Origin: Chryseobacterium indologenes
GTDB lineage: Bacteria; Bacteroidota; Bacteroidia; Flavobacteriales; Weeksellaceae
Direction: 5' to 3'
DNA: 54,228 nt
NCBI GenBank assembly: GCA_002439165.1
Contig: DJTE01000043.1
Location: 1 to 54,228 of the forward strand
The translations under genes were made by a program, and so were the position numbers. Shown here one piece after another: positions 7,908 through 16,718 of this stretch; the stretch's first letter is position 1; each line of letters starts with the position of its first letter. Under the pieces are notes generated by a model that saw only the letters and a list, made by a program, of their open reading frames with translations, was not told the origin of the DNA and did no database searches.

Positions 7908-10031
7908 ATGACGACCGTAGCATTTATACAGAAGCAGCTCAATATTTCTGAGAAGAGCATCAGCAATACTTTACAATTATTAGCAGAAGACTGTACGATT
8001 CCTTTTATTTCCCGTTACCGGAAGGATAAGACCGGGAATCTGGATGAAACTCAGATTGAGCAGATTGCAAAAATCAGCAGACAGTTTGAAGAGATTGTAA
8101 AGAGAAAGGAATCTATTTTAAAATCCATAGAAGAACAGGGTGCTTTAACTCCCGAGCTCAGACAGAGAATTGAAGACAGTTTTGATCTTCAGGAACTGGA
8201 AGACCTTTACCTGCCTTTCAAAAAACGTAAGAAAACCAAAGCGGATGCTGCCAAAGAAAAAGGACTGGAACCTTTAGCCAAAATCATCATGAGTCAGAAA
8301 AATAACGATGTTCTGTTTCTGGCTTCAAAATACCTGAACAATGAGGTTGCCTCTGAGGAAGAAGCCCTTCAGGGAGCGAGAGACATTATGGCGGAATGGA
8401 TCAATGAAAATATGTATGTCCGCAAAAACCTCCGCCGGATATTCCAGCGTAAAGCTATGGTAACTTCAAAGGTTGTAAAGGCTAAAAAGGATGAAGAAGA
8501 TGCACAGAAATTTTCTCAGTATTTTGAATGGGAAGAAAATCTTGGGAGAACTCCTTCCCACAGGCTTTTGGCTATGCTGAGAGCTGAGGCGGAAGGTTTC
8601 GTAAAAACGAATGTAGGAATTGACAAAGAAGAAGCAATTGATTTCATAGAAAAAGCCATTATTAAATCGGATAATGAGAGTTCTGAGCAGATCGCATTGG
8701 CGATAAAAGACAGTTATAAAAGACTTTTAGAACCTGCCATTTCCAATGAAGCCCTGCAGGAAGCTAAGGAAAAAGCGGATCAGAAAGCAATTGAGATCTT
8801 TTCTGAAAATTTAAGTCAATTGCTGTTGGCCCCGCCTTTGGGAGAAAAGAGAATTCTGGCCATAGATCCGGGATACAGAAGTGGCTGTAAAGTGGTATGT
8901 CTTGATGAGAAAGGAGATCTTCTCCACAATGAGACCCTCTACCCTCACGCTCCTCAGAATGAAAGCGGAATGGCTATGAAAAAGATCCGATCGATGGTCA
9001 GTGCTTATCATATCGAAGCGATCTCTATCGGAAACGGGACAGCAAGCCGTGAGACCGAGTTATTTATTAAAAAGATTGCTTTTGATAAACCATTGCAGGT
9101 TTTTGTGGTTTCGGAAGCGGGAGCCTCTGTTTATTCTGCCAGTAAAATTGCAAGGGACGAGTTTCCTACCTATGATGTGACGGTTCGTGGTGCGGTTTCA
9201 ATCGGAAGAAGGCTTTCCGATCCGTTGGCCGAATTAGTGAAAATTGACCCTAAATCTATTGGTGTCGGGCAGTATCAGCATGATGTAGACCAGACTCAGC
9301 TTAAAAATGAACTGGATTCCACGGTAATGAAATGTGTAAATTCCGTAGGGATCAATTTGAATACGGCCAGTAAATCGTTATTAAGTTATGTTTCCGGGAT
9401 CGGAGAGAAAATGGCCGAAAACATTGTGAATTACCGGGCTGAAAACGGTGCTTTTGAAGACAGAAAACAACTGAAAAAAGTACCGAGACTGGGAGAGAAA
9501 GCTTTTCAGCAGGCTGCAGCCTTCGTGAGAATTTCTAATGCTAAGAATCCGCTTGACAACTCTGCCGTACATCCTGAAGCCTATGGGATCGTGGAAAAAA
9601 TGGCTAAAGATCTCGGCATTAAAACCCATGAACTGATCGCCAATAAAGAAAAAATAGCTCTGGTAAAACCGGAAGCCTATATCACGGAAGAAATAGGAAT
9701 TTTAGGGATTAAAGACATTCTGAAAGAGCTTGAAAAACCGGGGCTGGATCCAAGAAAAGCGGCCAAAGTTTTTGAATTCGACCCGAACGTCAAGAGCATT
9801 AAAGATTTAAAAACAGGCATGATCCTTCCGGGAATCGTGAATAATATTACAGCTTTCGGATGCTTTGTGGATTTAGGTATCAAAGAAAGCGGTCTGGTAC
9901 ACATTTCCCAGCTGAAAGACGGTTTTGTATCTGATGTGAATGAAGTAGTAAAGCTTCACCAGCATGTAAGGGTAAAAGTGACGGAAGTGGATGAGGCGAG
10001 AAAAAGAGTTCAACTAAGCATGATTTTGTAG
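7908..10031 (+). CDS. tex: Tex-family S1 RNA-binding transcription accessory protein
   Basis: A cytoplasmic nucleic-acid-binding protein of the Tex/Spt6-like family, linked in other bacteria to transcription processivity and toxin gene expression. At 707 aa it is close to the usual length. Visible order: N-terminal helical Tex domain, a YqgF/RuvC-like core near 318-420 (RILAIDPGYRSGCK), helix-hairpin-helix motifs near 480-545 (LLSYVSGIGEKMAENIV; KVPRLGEKAF) and a C-terminal S1 domain near 636-707 (GIVNNITAFGCFVDLG, SGLVHISQL). The ATG at 7908 lies 70 bp after the tracrRNA terminator, so it should have its own promoter. It appears to be a core gene and not part of the CRISPR system. Confidence 0.93.
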   Translation: MTTVAFIQKQLNISEKSISNTLQLLAEDCTIPFISRYRKDKTGNLDETQIEQIAKISRQFEEIVKRKESILKSIEEQGALTPELRQRIEDSFDLQELEDLYLPFKKRKKTKADAAKEKGLEPLAKIIMSQKNNDVLFLASKYLNNEVASEEEALQGARDIMAEWINENMYVRKNLRRIFQRKAMVTSKVVKAKKDEEDAQKFSQYFEWEENLGRTPSHRLLAMLRAEAEGFVKTNVGIDKEEAIDFIEKAIIKSDNESSEQIALAIKDSYKRLLEPAISNEALQEAKEKADQKAIEIFSENLSQLLLAPPLGEKRILAIDPGYRSGCKVVCLDEKGDLLHNETLYPHAPQNESGMAMKKIRSMVSAYHIEAISIGNGTASRETELFIKKIAFDKPLQVFVVSEAGASVYSASKIARDEFPTYDVTVRGAVSIGRRLSDPLAELVKIDPKSIGVGQYQHDVDQTQLKNELDSTVMKCVNSVGINLNTASKSLLSYVSGIGEKMAENIVNYRAENGAFEDRKQLKKVPRLGEKAFQQAAAFVRISNAKNPLDNSAVHPEAYGIVEKMAKDLGIKTHELIANKEKIALVKPEAYITEEIGILGIKDILKELEKPGLDPRKAAKVFEFDPNVKSIKDLKTGMILPGIVNNITAFGCFVDLGIKESGLVHISQLKDGFVSDVNEVVKLHQHVRVKVTEVDEARKRVQLSMIL

Positions 10032-10330
10032 TTTCTATCGCATTCATTATGATAAGGCACAAAAGCTGTTTGTACAGAGGTTATGATATTTTAAAAGCTC
10101 TCAAAAGAATAAAAATCAAAGATTTTTAAAGGTTCATGTGAACTTCTATACGTAAAGTATTTAACTTAAAAATCACTCTAAAGTATTTAAAATAAAAATT
10201 TTGGTCTTTTGACTATGCCGGACCTTCGGTTTGCGGTTAATTTTAAAATGAGTTTAAAAAGACATATTTTATGCTTTTAATGTGCCGCAGACAAGTTTAT
10301 GATTAGAACTTAAAATATAAATACCATATT
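10032..10330. other. AT-rich spacer with a fragment of the intergenic repeat
   Basis: No gene is seen in these 299 bases. A short inverted repeat AAAAATC-AAA-GATTTTT near 10105-10125 matches the small palindrome found inside the large intergenic repeat units (20255-21375). It could act as a weak terminator for tex or be repeat debris. Confidence 0.4.
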
Positions 10331-10966
10331 TTGAAATATAAAAATTTAATTTTCGATTTAGACGGAACGCTGTGGGATTCCAGGGCTTCTATTATTAATA
10401 TATGGAATACGGTTCTCACGCGGCACCGGCTTATTGAAAAAGAGCTTAAACCGGAAGATATGGATCAGTATATGGGATTGTTGACGGACGACATCGTCAG
10501 AGAAATCGCACCGGGAATTACCGGGCAGGACGTGAAAACGATTCTTGCCGAAATTTCGGAACAGGAAAGTAAAGTATTGCGTACCCGGGGCGGAATTCTT
10601 TATGAAGGAGTTGAAGATACGTTAAAAAGCCTGTCTGAAACCCACAACCTTTTCATTGTGAGCAACTGTCAGGACGGATATATTGAAGCCTTCCTGGATT
10701 TCTACCGGTTCGGCAGCCTGTTTACCGATTTTGAATCTCACGGACGTACGGGAAAACCGAAAGCAGAGAATATACAGCTCATCATGGAAAGAAACGGGAT
10801 AAATACAGAAAACGCGGTGTATATCGGCGATACACAGACAGATTACAGTTCAGCAAAATCCAATAACCTGGATTTCATCTTCTGTGAATATGGTTTCGGA
10901 AAACTGGATACTCAGGAAAACGTTTTTTCTGTTTCTGTATTTCCGGATTTAAAAAATTATATTTAA
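10331..10966 (+). CDS. HAD-superfamily phosphatase (phosphoglycolate phosphatase-like)
   Basis: A haloacid-dehalogenase-fold hydrolase of 211 aa, probably a small-molecule phosphatase. All four HAD motifs are present: FDLDGTLWDS near residue 8 (nucleophile and acid Asp pair), VSNCQDG (Ser of motif II), GKPKAEN (Lys of motif III) and VYIGDTQTDY (acidic motif IV). The helical cap between motifs I and II is the small type seen in Gph/PgmB-like enzymes. The frame starts with TTG at 10331; there is no in-frame ATG upstream and the protein would lose motif I at any later start. Substrate unknown. It stands alone between tex and a decayed region. Confidence 0.85.
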   Translation: MKYKNLIFDLDGTLWDSRASIINIWNTVLTRHRLIEKELKPEDMDQYMGLLTDDIVREIAPGITGQDVKTILAEISEQESKVLRTRGGILYEGVEDTLKSLSETHNLFIVSNCQDGYIEAFLDFYRFGSLFTDFESHGRTGKPKAENIQLIMERNGINTENAVYIGDTQTDYSSAKSNNLDFIFCEYGFGKLDTQENVFSVSVFPDLKNYI

Positions 10967-10986
10967 TGATCTGAATTTTATTAATC

Positions 10987-11232
10987 TTATCGGCTGCTGT
11001 TCTTTTTCAAAACATACGTATTCTTTTTCCCTTTTGTAAAGCTTTCATCAATATAGGGGCATTTCCAAAGATACCCGGTTCCATCAAAAGGCATGCTTCC
11101 AAAATCTTTTGTTTTTTGTAATGATATTACGGTATTAGACCTTTAATATACACAACCTTTTGCATCATTGCTGAGTTTGATTGCATACAGCTTTAGTTAA
11201 GGATTGAAATAATTACCTATAAAAACAGTCAA
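10987..11232 (-). pseudogene. Decayed coding relic downstream of the effector/immunity cassette
   Basis: Reading one minus-strand frame from about 11232 to the TAA at 10987 gives a protein-like sequence interrupted by in-frame stops. Its best-preserved stretch contains DGTGYLWKCPYIDESFTKG near the 3' end. It lies directly after the probable immunity lipoprotein gene (ends 11241) on the same strand. Tandem decayed immunity genes are common behind polymorphic toxins, so it may be a dead immunity gene. No family was recognised. Confidence 0.4.
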
Positions 11233-11240
11233 TTAGTAAC

Positions 11241-12146
11241 TCATAGTTTTATAATAGTTCCATCATTTGATATTTTGTATTTTCCCGCTTCTTTTCTGGC
11301 ATCTTTTTTATTTTTCCTTTTATATAGTGTAATGTTATAATTTTTCAATATGTTAAAATCCTGAATACTCTCACCATCCATTTTTCCTATTAATAAATTA
11401 GATATTATTTTTCCATCCTTAATAACAATTAAATAGTAATTTTCAATATCTGATGTATTATCGCACAATATAACTGGTTTAAAATCATTTATTGCCGGCA
11501 AATAAATATATTCTGAAAAATAAAATTCACTTCCAATAATTTTAAATAATTCACTTTTTTCATTATAATCATATTTGGGATAATTTTCACTACATTTTTT
11601 TTCATCAGAAGGATAAACACAAACCGCATAAAAATCTTCAAAATTAAAAGGTAAAATGGCTGCTTTATCATTTACATCACCTTTTAGAGGAATATTTTTT
11701 TCTGATATTTCACATGCCCGAAAAATATCATTCTGAGCCAATAGGTGTTTATCAAATTTTAAGGCTACCGGTTTCTCTGGATCTACGGTTACATTATACA
11801 AAATCTGCTCACTGGGAATCAGCAGCAACCAGGCAATTGTACTTTCAACAATTTGCTTTTGTTCAGGATCATCAGAAAGGTTATTTTCAAAATAAACATG
11901 AATTGAAATACTGTCACTTTCGATTCTATCTATATCAATAAAATAATTTTTGTAATCCTTAAGATTCAAATCACTTGATTTTACTATTTTTTCAACTATT
12001 TCCTGACATGTCAATTTGCGTGTGTTTATGGCTCCTTTTTCCTTTTCACGAATATCAGACAACCTTTTATCAGAATTTTGTTTACAGTTTAAAATATTGT
12101 TTAATAATATCAGCAATAAAATAGTAAATGTTTTTTTACTTATCAT
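11241..12146 (-). CDS. Lipoprotein, probable immunity protein of the upstream peptidoglycan-hydrolase effector
   Basis: A 301-aa protein with an N-terminal lipoprotein signal (KTFTILLLILLNN, then ILNC lipobox with Cys near residue 21), so it should be anchored on the periplasmic side of a membrane. No enzyme motif is recognised. It starts 1 bp after the stop of the 888-aa hydrolase gene (12148-14814), an immediate coupling expected for an effector and its antidote, and a periplasmic location is right for blocking a cell-wall hydrolase. Base composition is distinctly AT-rich compared with the 5' half of the hydrolase gene, consistent with an exchanged toxin-immunity tail. The immunity role is inferred from position and localisation only. 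Confidence 0.6.
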   Translation of the reverse strand: MISKKTFTILLLILLNNILNCKQNSDKRLSDIREKEKGAINTRKLTCQEIVEKIVKSSDLNLKDYKNYFIDIDRIESDSISIHVYFENNLSDDPEQKQIVESTIAWLLLIPSEQILYNVTVDPEKPVALKFDKHLLAQNDIFRACEISEKNIPLKGDVNDKAAILPFNFEDFYAVCVYPSDEKKCSENYPKYDYNEKSELFKIIGSEFYFSEYIYLPAINDFKPVILCDNTSDIENYYLIVIKDGKIISNLLIGKMDGESIQDFNILKNYNITLYKRKNKKDARKEAGKYKISNDGTIIKL

Positions 12147-12147
12147 T

Positions 12148-14814
12148 TTAAAAATTGTTAGAAATTTTAGGTATCGTTGTATTAATATCTTTAATATAAT
12201 TTTTTTGAATTGTAAGATCTTTGGAATGCCACCTTCCTACATTTCCGTTATACCTTAAAATAAACTCTGCGATATAAGACATTCCTGCTTCTACGGATGG
12301 AAACATAATATATTTCTTAGCTCTGTCTGTAATTTGTTTGTTACCTCCCTGCCCGCTTTTGCCTTTATTTTCGTATCTTTCCCATAACCCAACAGGAATA
12401 TATTCAGGATATTCAGTATAAATTTCGCTGTTCCACCCATAGCTGGGAGCCTCTCCAAACGCCTCCATTCCGGGAGAGCCACAGTTTACATATTGTCCGG
12501 ATTTAAAATGTCCTGTTTCCCATCTATAAATCATTTCTATTGTTTGCGCCATTTCTTTTCCGTAGCGAGCATTTATAATTTTCAATGCAGCTTCGGCATC
12601 TTTAATGGTAAAACCATTATTCTGTTTTTTAGGCACAACTGCTGAAGAATGAATTTGCTTTACCTCTCCTTCTCCCATACAGCTACATATATTGGGATGT
12701 ATCTTGCCTGCCACAGTGATAATGCTCTCCCCATTAACTTGATTTATATTCTTTGCAAAATATTCGTCTGCTAAATATTTTAATTCAAATTGCCTCACAT
12801 CATAATGAATCCAGGTGCTTGCTATAAACTCTCCTTTGTAAGCTGCCACTCCCGGTTCTAATGAAAATTTATTGGTTTCGTTCCATCTAACTTGATTTCC
12901 TAAATATTTAACAAATATTTTCTGTCTTATTTCTTCTACTTCTTTAAGTATCTGTGTTCGTTTCCCATTTTTGTTAAAATGCAGATCCAAAGCTTTACCC
13001 ATATGATTCGTGGAACTCCTATTATGAATATCATTATCTACCCAGCATCTATATCCCGAAAAAATACATTTAACAGAATATTTCATGTTTTTTTCAATAA
13101 CCGTTGTATAAAACATTGCAGCTCTTAATGCCCAAATTAAGCTCCTGTGAATTCCCGGATACTCGTATTTTCTTTTAAGTTCTGCAATTTTTGAATTTTG
13201 TTTTTGTTCCGGAAATTTATCGTTCCCAAATCCCTTACATTTTCCACAAGAACATTTTACATCATCAAAATCTATAATATATTTTTGTTGAAACTCATCA
13301 ATTGCCTTCAGAACATTCCCACAAACCCTTCCTGTTTCAGGAACTTTCATATAATCCCTTTGAAACTGTTTTATCATCTTTTCAGTCCTGTCCGTAAATT
13401 GATCAGTGGGTACGTTTCCTCCGAAACCGGCCAACCGTATATTGATTTCTCTGATCAGTTCGCCTGGTGGGGAGTTTTTATCAATACAGTATGTACCACC
13501 ACAATTTTTCAGGTCTCTTTTATTTTCTTTAATAACCGCAACAGAATCATTTGCCTCTGCTTTCACAGGTTCCGCGTCAGGGCTTACCCGGATTACCCTG
13601 GAAGTAACTGAAGTGTTGAGATGTTTCACTTCTATGAAATATTCATGGTCTTTTCCTTCGCCCCAATCACTGCTTTGGGCATACATCTCTTTTGTCAGGG
13701 AGATTCCATTGATAAAGTTGGTAGCAGGATAAGCCAGCATGACAGATTTTTCGTACAAAAGGTCGTTGCTGTAACGGGACAGGTCTTCTTCCCAGATCCT
13801 TACTTTTACATTCTGTCCTTTCATATTCCTGGAAGTTATTCTGATGGAGACCACATCTCCTGTAAGCGCATTCTTCAGAGGTTTTCCTGTGGAGTCTGTA
13901 AATTCCGCATTCAGAATTTTGCCATCAGGGTCAGCCTGATTTTTTGCAGCAGAAGTCTGCGGAAACTTGGCCGTTTGGTCTTCAGGTTTCGGTCTATTGT
14001 ATTTTGCACCATGCTTTCCCGGTATTGCCGGAAGGTTTCCGGTTGAAGGAGTATTCTCTTTTCTCCCAGGCTTTTCACCTGATGGAGGAATATAGGCAGG
14101 GTTGACTACATTCACGTTGGGACTTGTTTTGCTGATATGCTTTGATATCACTTCCGCAGTCACGTAGTATTCATGGGTTCTGCCTTCATCCCTGTCTCCC
14201 TCTGCAATTCTCATATTGGCGATCCGGGCTGCCATAGTATACACCGGAAGTCTGAAAACCCCTCTGGCAACTCCTTCATCATCCACCTCCGCAACCAGAG
14301 GAACCAGGTTGATTCTGTTCATTCTGTTAATAACCGGATCATGCCCTTTTCCCACAGCATCATCTTCCCACAATATAAAAGACACTTTATATCCGAACAT
14401 GCCTACGCAATAGGCTTTAGCGACAATGGTATCCGTATAATGCAGCGGTTTTCCCCTGGAGAGTTTTGCGGAATTAATGTCCAGCAGTTCCACACTGAGT
14501 ATTTTAGGCTCTTCCGCTTCTCCTGGTTTTATATACAGCTCGCCCCTGTCCTTTCCCCGGACCGCTTCAATTTTTAATGCTTTATACCTGAGACTTTTAT
14601 TCGTAAACTTGTAAGTAACCCGCTCTCCCTCTTTTGCATTTCCATTGGCTATTCTCCAGCCCTTTCTGTCCTGTACATAAATATTCCACCTTATTTCAGG
14701 CTGAGGAACAGAAAATGGACCGGAGGTCATTGCATGATCCAGCACCAAAAGTGAATAAACCTCTGTATTTCCAACAACAGGCCGGATATTCCCTGTAATC
14801 GTTAATTTTGTCAT
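12148..14814 (-). CDS. Two-warhead peptidoglycan hydrolase effector (Ig-like repeats, PG-binding, M15-like peptidase, lysozyme-like domain)
   Basis: An 888-aa modular protein without a signal peptide. Visible order: N-terminal beta domain (1-115); two related beta-sandwich repeats near 118-235 and 300-415 (both with a WE(D/E)D strand and an EYY/EYF strand) joined by a Pro-rich linker; peptidoglycan-binding helices near 450-515; a CSCGKC cluster near 520; an M15-type metallopeptidase with H604 and D610 (NHMGKALD) and H670 (WIHYD); and a C-terminal lysozyme-like domain with E766 (RWETGHFKSGQ). It should cut both peptide and glycan parts of the cell wall. Lack of a secretion signal and the adjacent DUF4280 and LysM genes suggest delivery by a contractile or related apparatus. 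The 3' half is visibly more AT-rich than the 5' half. Substrate cleavage is inferred from motifs. Confidence 0.75.
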   Translation of the reverse strand: MTKLTITGNIRPVVGNTEVYSLLVLDHAMTSGPFSVPQPEIRWNIYVQDRKGWRIANGNAKEGERVTYKFTNKSLRYKALKIEAVRGKDRGELYIKPGEAEEPKILSVELLDINSAKLSRGKPLHYTDTIVAKAYCVGMFGYKVSFILWEDDAVGKGHDPVINRMNRINLVPLVAEVDDEGVARGVFRLPVYTMAARIANMRIAEGDRDEGRTHEYYVTAEVISKHISKTSPNVNVVNPAYIPPSGEKPGRKENTPSTGNLPAIPGKHGAKYNRPKPEDQTAKFPQTSAAKNQADPDGKILNAEFTDSTGKPLKNALTGDVVSIRITSRNMKGQNVKVRIWEEDLSRYSNDLLYEKSVMLAYPATNFINGISLTKEMYAQSSDWGEGKDHEYFIEVKHLNTSVTSRVIRVSPDAEPVKAEANDSVAVIKENKRDLKNCGGTYCIDKNSPPGELIREINIRLAGFGGNVPTDQFTDRTEKMIKQFQRDYMKVPETGRVCGNVLKAIDEFQQKYIIDFDDVKCSCGKCKGFGNDKFPEQKQNSKIAELKRKYEYPGIHRSLIWALRAAMFYTTVIEKNMKYSVKCIFSGYRCWVDNDIHNRSSTNHMGKALDLHFNKNGKRTQILKEVEEIRQKIFVKYLGNQVRWNETNKFSLEPGVAAYKGEFIASTWIHYDVRQFELKYLADEYFAKNINQVNGESIITVAGKIHPNICSCMGEGEVKQIHSSAVVPKKQNNGFTIKDAEAALKIINARYGKEMAQTIEMIYRWETGHFKSGQYVNCGSPGMEAFGEAPSYGWNSEIYTEYPEYIPVGLWERYENKGKSGQGGNKQITDRAKKYIMFPSVEAGMSYIAEFILRYNGNVGRWHSKDLTIQKNYIKDINTTIPKISNNF

Positions 14815-14835
14815 GGCTGTCGGTTTTAAAGATAA

Positions 14836-15339
14836 TTATTCATAAATCTGATCCTGTTCGTCCAATTCTTCCTGAGTCTCCCTCAAATCCATAAAAGGAT
14901 TAATCATATGATAATCCCTGGAATCGGCCAGAGTGATATTCTGTCTGTTCATCACGGAAGTCTGCCCGTGATCTTTCACTGTAATCTTTCCGCCTGTACT
15001 GCACATCAGTTCAGCAATTTCGGAAAGACAGCTTTTCCCCATCACTTTTGTGCTCTCATACGTTTTCTGCCATTTTCCTGCAGGAGCGAATGTGCAGGGC
15101 AAATAACCGCCCGGAGAAGGCTTCAGCCTGCAGGTTCCAAAACTGGGTCCCGGAGGATTGAACTGAACATCATCTTCCGTCACCGCAAGATAATCCGGTA
15201 ATACCTCCTGACTGTTCCAGTAATGCTTCCGATGAGAGGTTACTTTAAACCGGGGAAACTGACTGCCCTGATCACATTGAGCCTTCCCTTTCTGAATAAC
15301 GAAATGCTTGCCCTCATGGGCTGATCTGTTTTCTGACAT
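14836..15339 (-). CDS. DUF4280 PAAR-like tip protein
   Basis: A 167-aa protein matching the DUF4280 (PAAR-like) pattern: an early CDQGS, then SFGTCRLKPSPGG, a C-F-P-W segment (PCTFAPAGKW), a helix with CLSE, and LMCSTGGKITVKDHGQTS. PAAR-like proteins sharpen the spike of contractile injection systems and carry effectors. It lies between the LysM gene (35 bp upstream) and the hydrolase gene (21 bp downstream), all on the minus strand, so the three are probably co-transcribed. The C-terminal tail is acidic. No baseplate, sheath or tube genes lie in this window, so the cassette is either an orphan effector island or relies on an apparatus encoded elsewhere. Confidence 0.8.
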   Translation of the reverse strand: MSENRSAHEGKHFVIQKGKAQCDQGSQFPRFKVTSHRKHYWNSQEVLPDYLAVTEDDVQFNPPGPSFGTCRLKPSPGGYLPCTFAPAGKWQKTYESTKVMGKSCLSEIAELMCSTGGKITVKDHGQTSVMNRQNITLADSRDYHMINPFMDLRETQEELDEQDQIYE

Positions 15340-15373
15340 AACATCTGTGTTGATTTATTTAATGATTTCCAGG

Positions 15374-16495
15374 CTATTCTGTTAATTTTTCCAGCCTGAA
15401 GGTTAATTTTTTCTCATAACCGGCTATCTGCATTTCAAATTCAGCATCTATTTTCCGGATCGAGAAATCATGAAAATCCAGCGTATATTTTGCTGTATGC
15501 TCTCCCTGTAAAGATTTTCCGTGAGGTTTGATCTGTTCGTCATACGCTCCGTGCGAAGCATATAATTCCTGAATGGTTCGGTAATCCGCAGATCTACCTT
15601 TCTGCAGAATTTCCATATAACGGGCATCCCTCTGTGGTAAAGTCTGATGAGTCATTTTCATTCTGACGGGAGATGCCGGAGCCAGCCATGAAAATTCCTC
15701 CGGGTATGGAGCAGCAGTATCTGTTGACTGATAGTCTGCCTGATAAAAATGTCCGAAAAGAAATTGTATGCACATCAGTTTTTTCAGGTGATCATATATC
15801 ATTTCAGGATTCTTTACCTTACTTTTCATCTGATCAGTATGTAAAGCTGCATAAGGACCTGTATGGTATTTTTTTAGCCCTTCAATCCGAGCTATGATCT
15901 CTTTAATCTCTTTATCCGGCTTTGCTGCTATAAAATTTCCGGTTCTGTCCGCCGTCAGTGTTACCGGATAGATAATATTCACAAGATCTGAAGCCAGACC
16001 ATTGATCTTCTCTTCCGGCTCCGTCCCATTTTTCCTGAAGCTGCTCATTGAAAAACGGATATAATGTTTTTCTTCATCTTCTCTGATGTAATTGAAATGA
16101 ATGAGATAGGCATATTCATATTTCCGGATACCGTCTTCACTTTCAGCATGCATTACTGAATAGTCACCATTAACTGATCTGATATTGAAAGGAATCTTTC
16201 CATGAGGCAGCAAATAGCACAAACTTTCCCCACGCTCCCTGATCTTTCTGTTGATACCGGCGATTTCATCCGGAATGGGAACATACAGCTTCTGAAGAAA
16301 CCTCAATGTTCCGTCTTCAGGAATCAGGTCCAGAGAACTGCACCGCGCATTGTGATACTTACGGAGATAGCCGGGGTTTTGAATGTTCAGATCCCAGGAA
16401 ATACTTTCCAGTGTTTCGCCGGACTTTACAAAATACAGATGGGCAGGACCCGGCCCCGGAACAGGACCGTCCTTATTAGAAATATTCTTTTTCAT
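15374..16495 (-). CDS. LysM-domain protein, first gene of the effector cassette
   Basis: A 373-aa protein with an N-terminal LysM domain near residues 20-75 (YFVKSGETLESISWDLNI, ending QKLYVPIPDE). The rest is an uncharacterised alpha/beta region. There is no signal peptide, so this LysM is more like those of cytoplasmic injection-system adaptors than a secreted wall-binding enzyme. It is the promoter-proximal gene of LysM - DUF4280 - hydrolase - lipoprotein. Its role as a spike adaptor or effector chaperone is inferred from that order. Confidence 0.7.
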   Translation of the reverse strand: MKKNISNKDGPVPGPGPAHLYFVKSGETLESISWDLNIQNPGYLRKYHNARCSSLDLIPEDGTLRFLQKLYVPIPDEIAGINRKIRERGESLCYLLPHGKIPFNIRSVNGDYSVMHAESEDGIRKYEYAYLIHFNYIREDEEKHYIRFSMSSFRKNGTEPEEKINGLASDLVNIIYPVTLTADRTGNFIAAKPDKEIKEIIARIEGLKKYHTGPYAALHTDQMKSKVKNPEMIYDHLKKLMCIQFLFGHFYQADYQSTDTAAPYPEEFSWLAPASPVRMKMTHQTLPQRDARYMEILQKGRSADYRTIQELYASHGAYDEQIKPHGKSLQGEHTAKYTLDFHDFSIRKIDAEFEMQIAGYEKKLTFRLEKLTE

Positions 16496-16632
16496 ATATG
16501 TAACTGGTGTTTTTTAATGTCAAAAAATGACTCTTAAATTTAGAAATATCACCCTTACATTATTTTGCATTCATTTGTATTTTTATTGCAATTTCATATA
16601 TGCAAAAAAATAAAAATGTGTACAATACCAAC

Positions 16633-16666
16633 AAAAAAGACTGTCTCTTAAACAGAAACAGTCTTT
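16633..16666 (-). terminator. Terminator of the M28 peptidase gene
   Basis: AAAGACTGT (16636-16644) pairs with ACAGTCTTT (16658-16666); on the minus strand the stem is followed by a T-run (A-run 16633-16638 on plus). It lies about 50 bp past the stop at 16719. Confidence 0.75.
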
Positions 16667-16718
16667 GTATTTATTATTTCACTGGCGGATGCTTTTATAT
16701 GGTCCTCCAGATTTCTTA

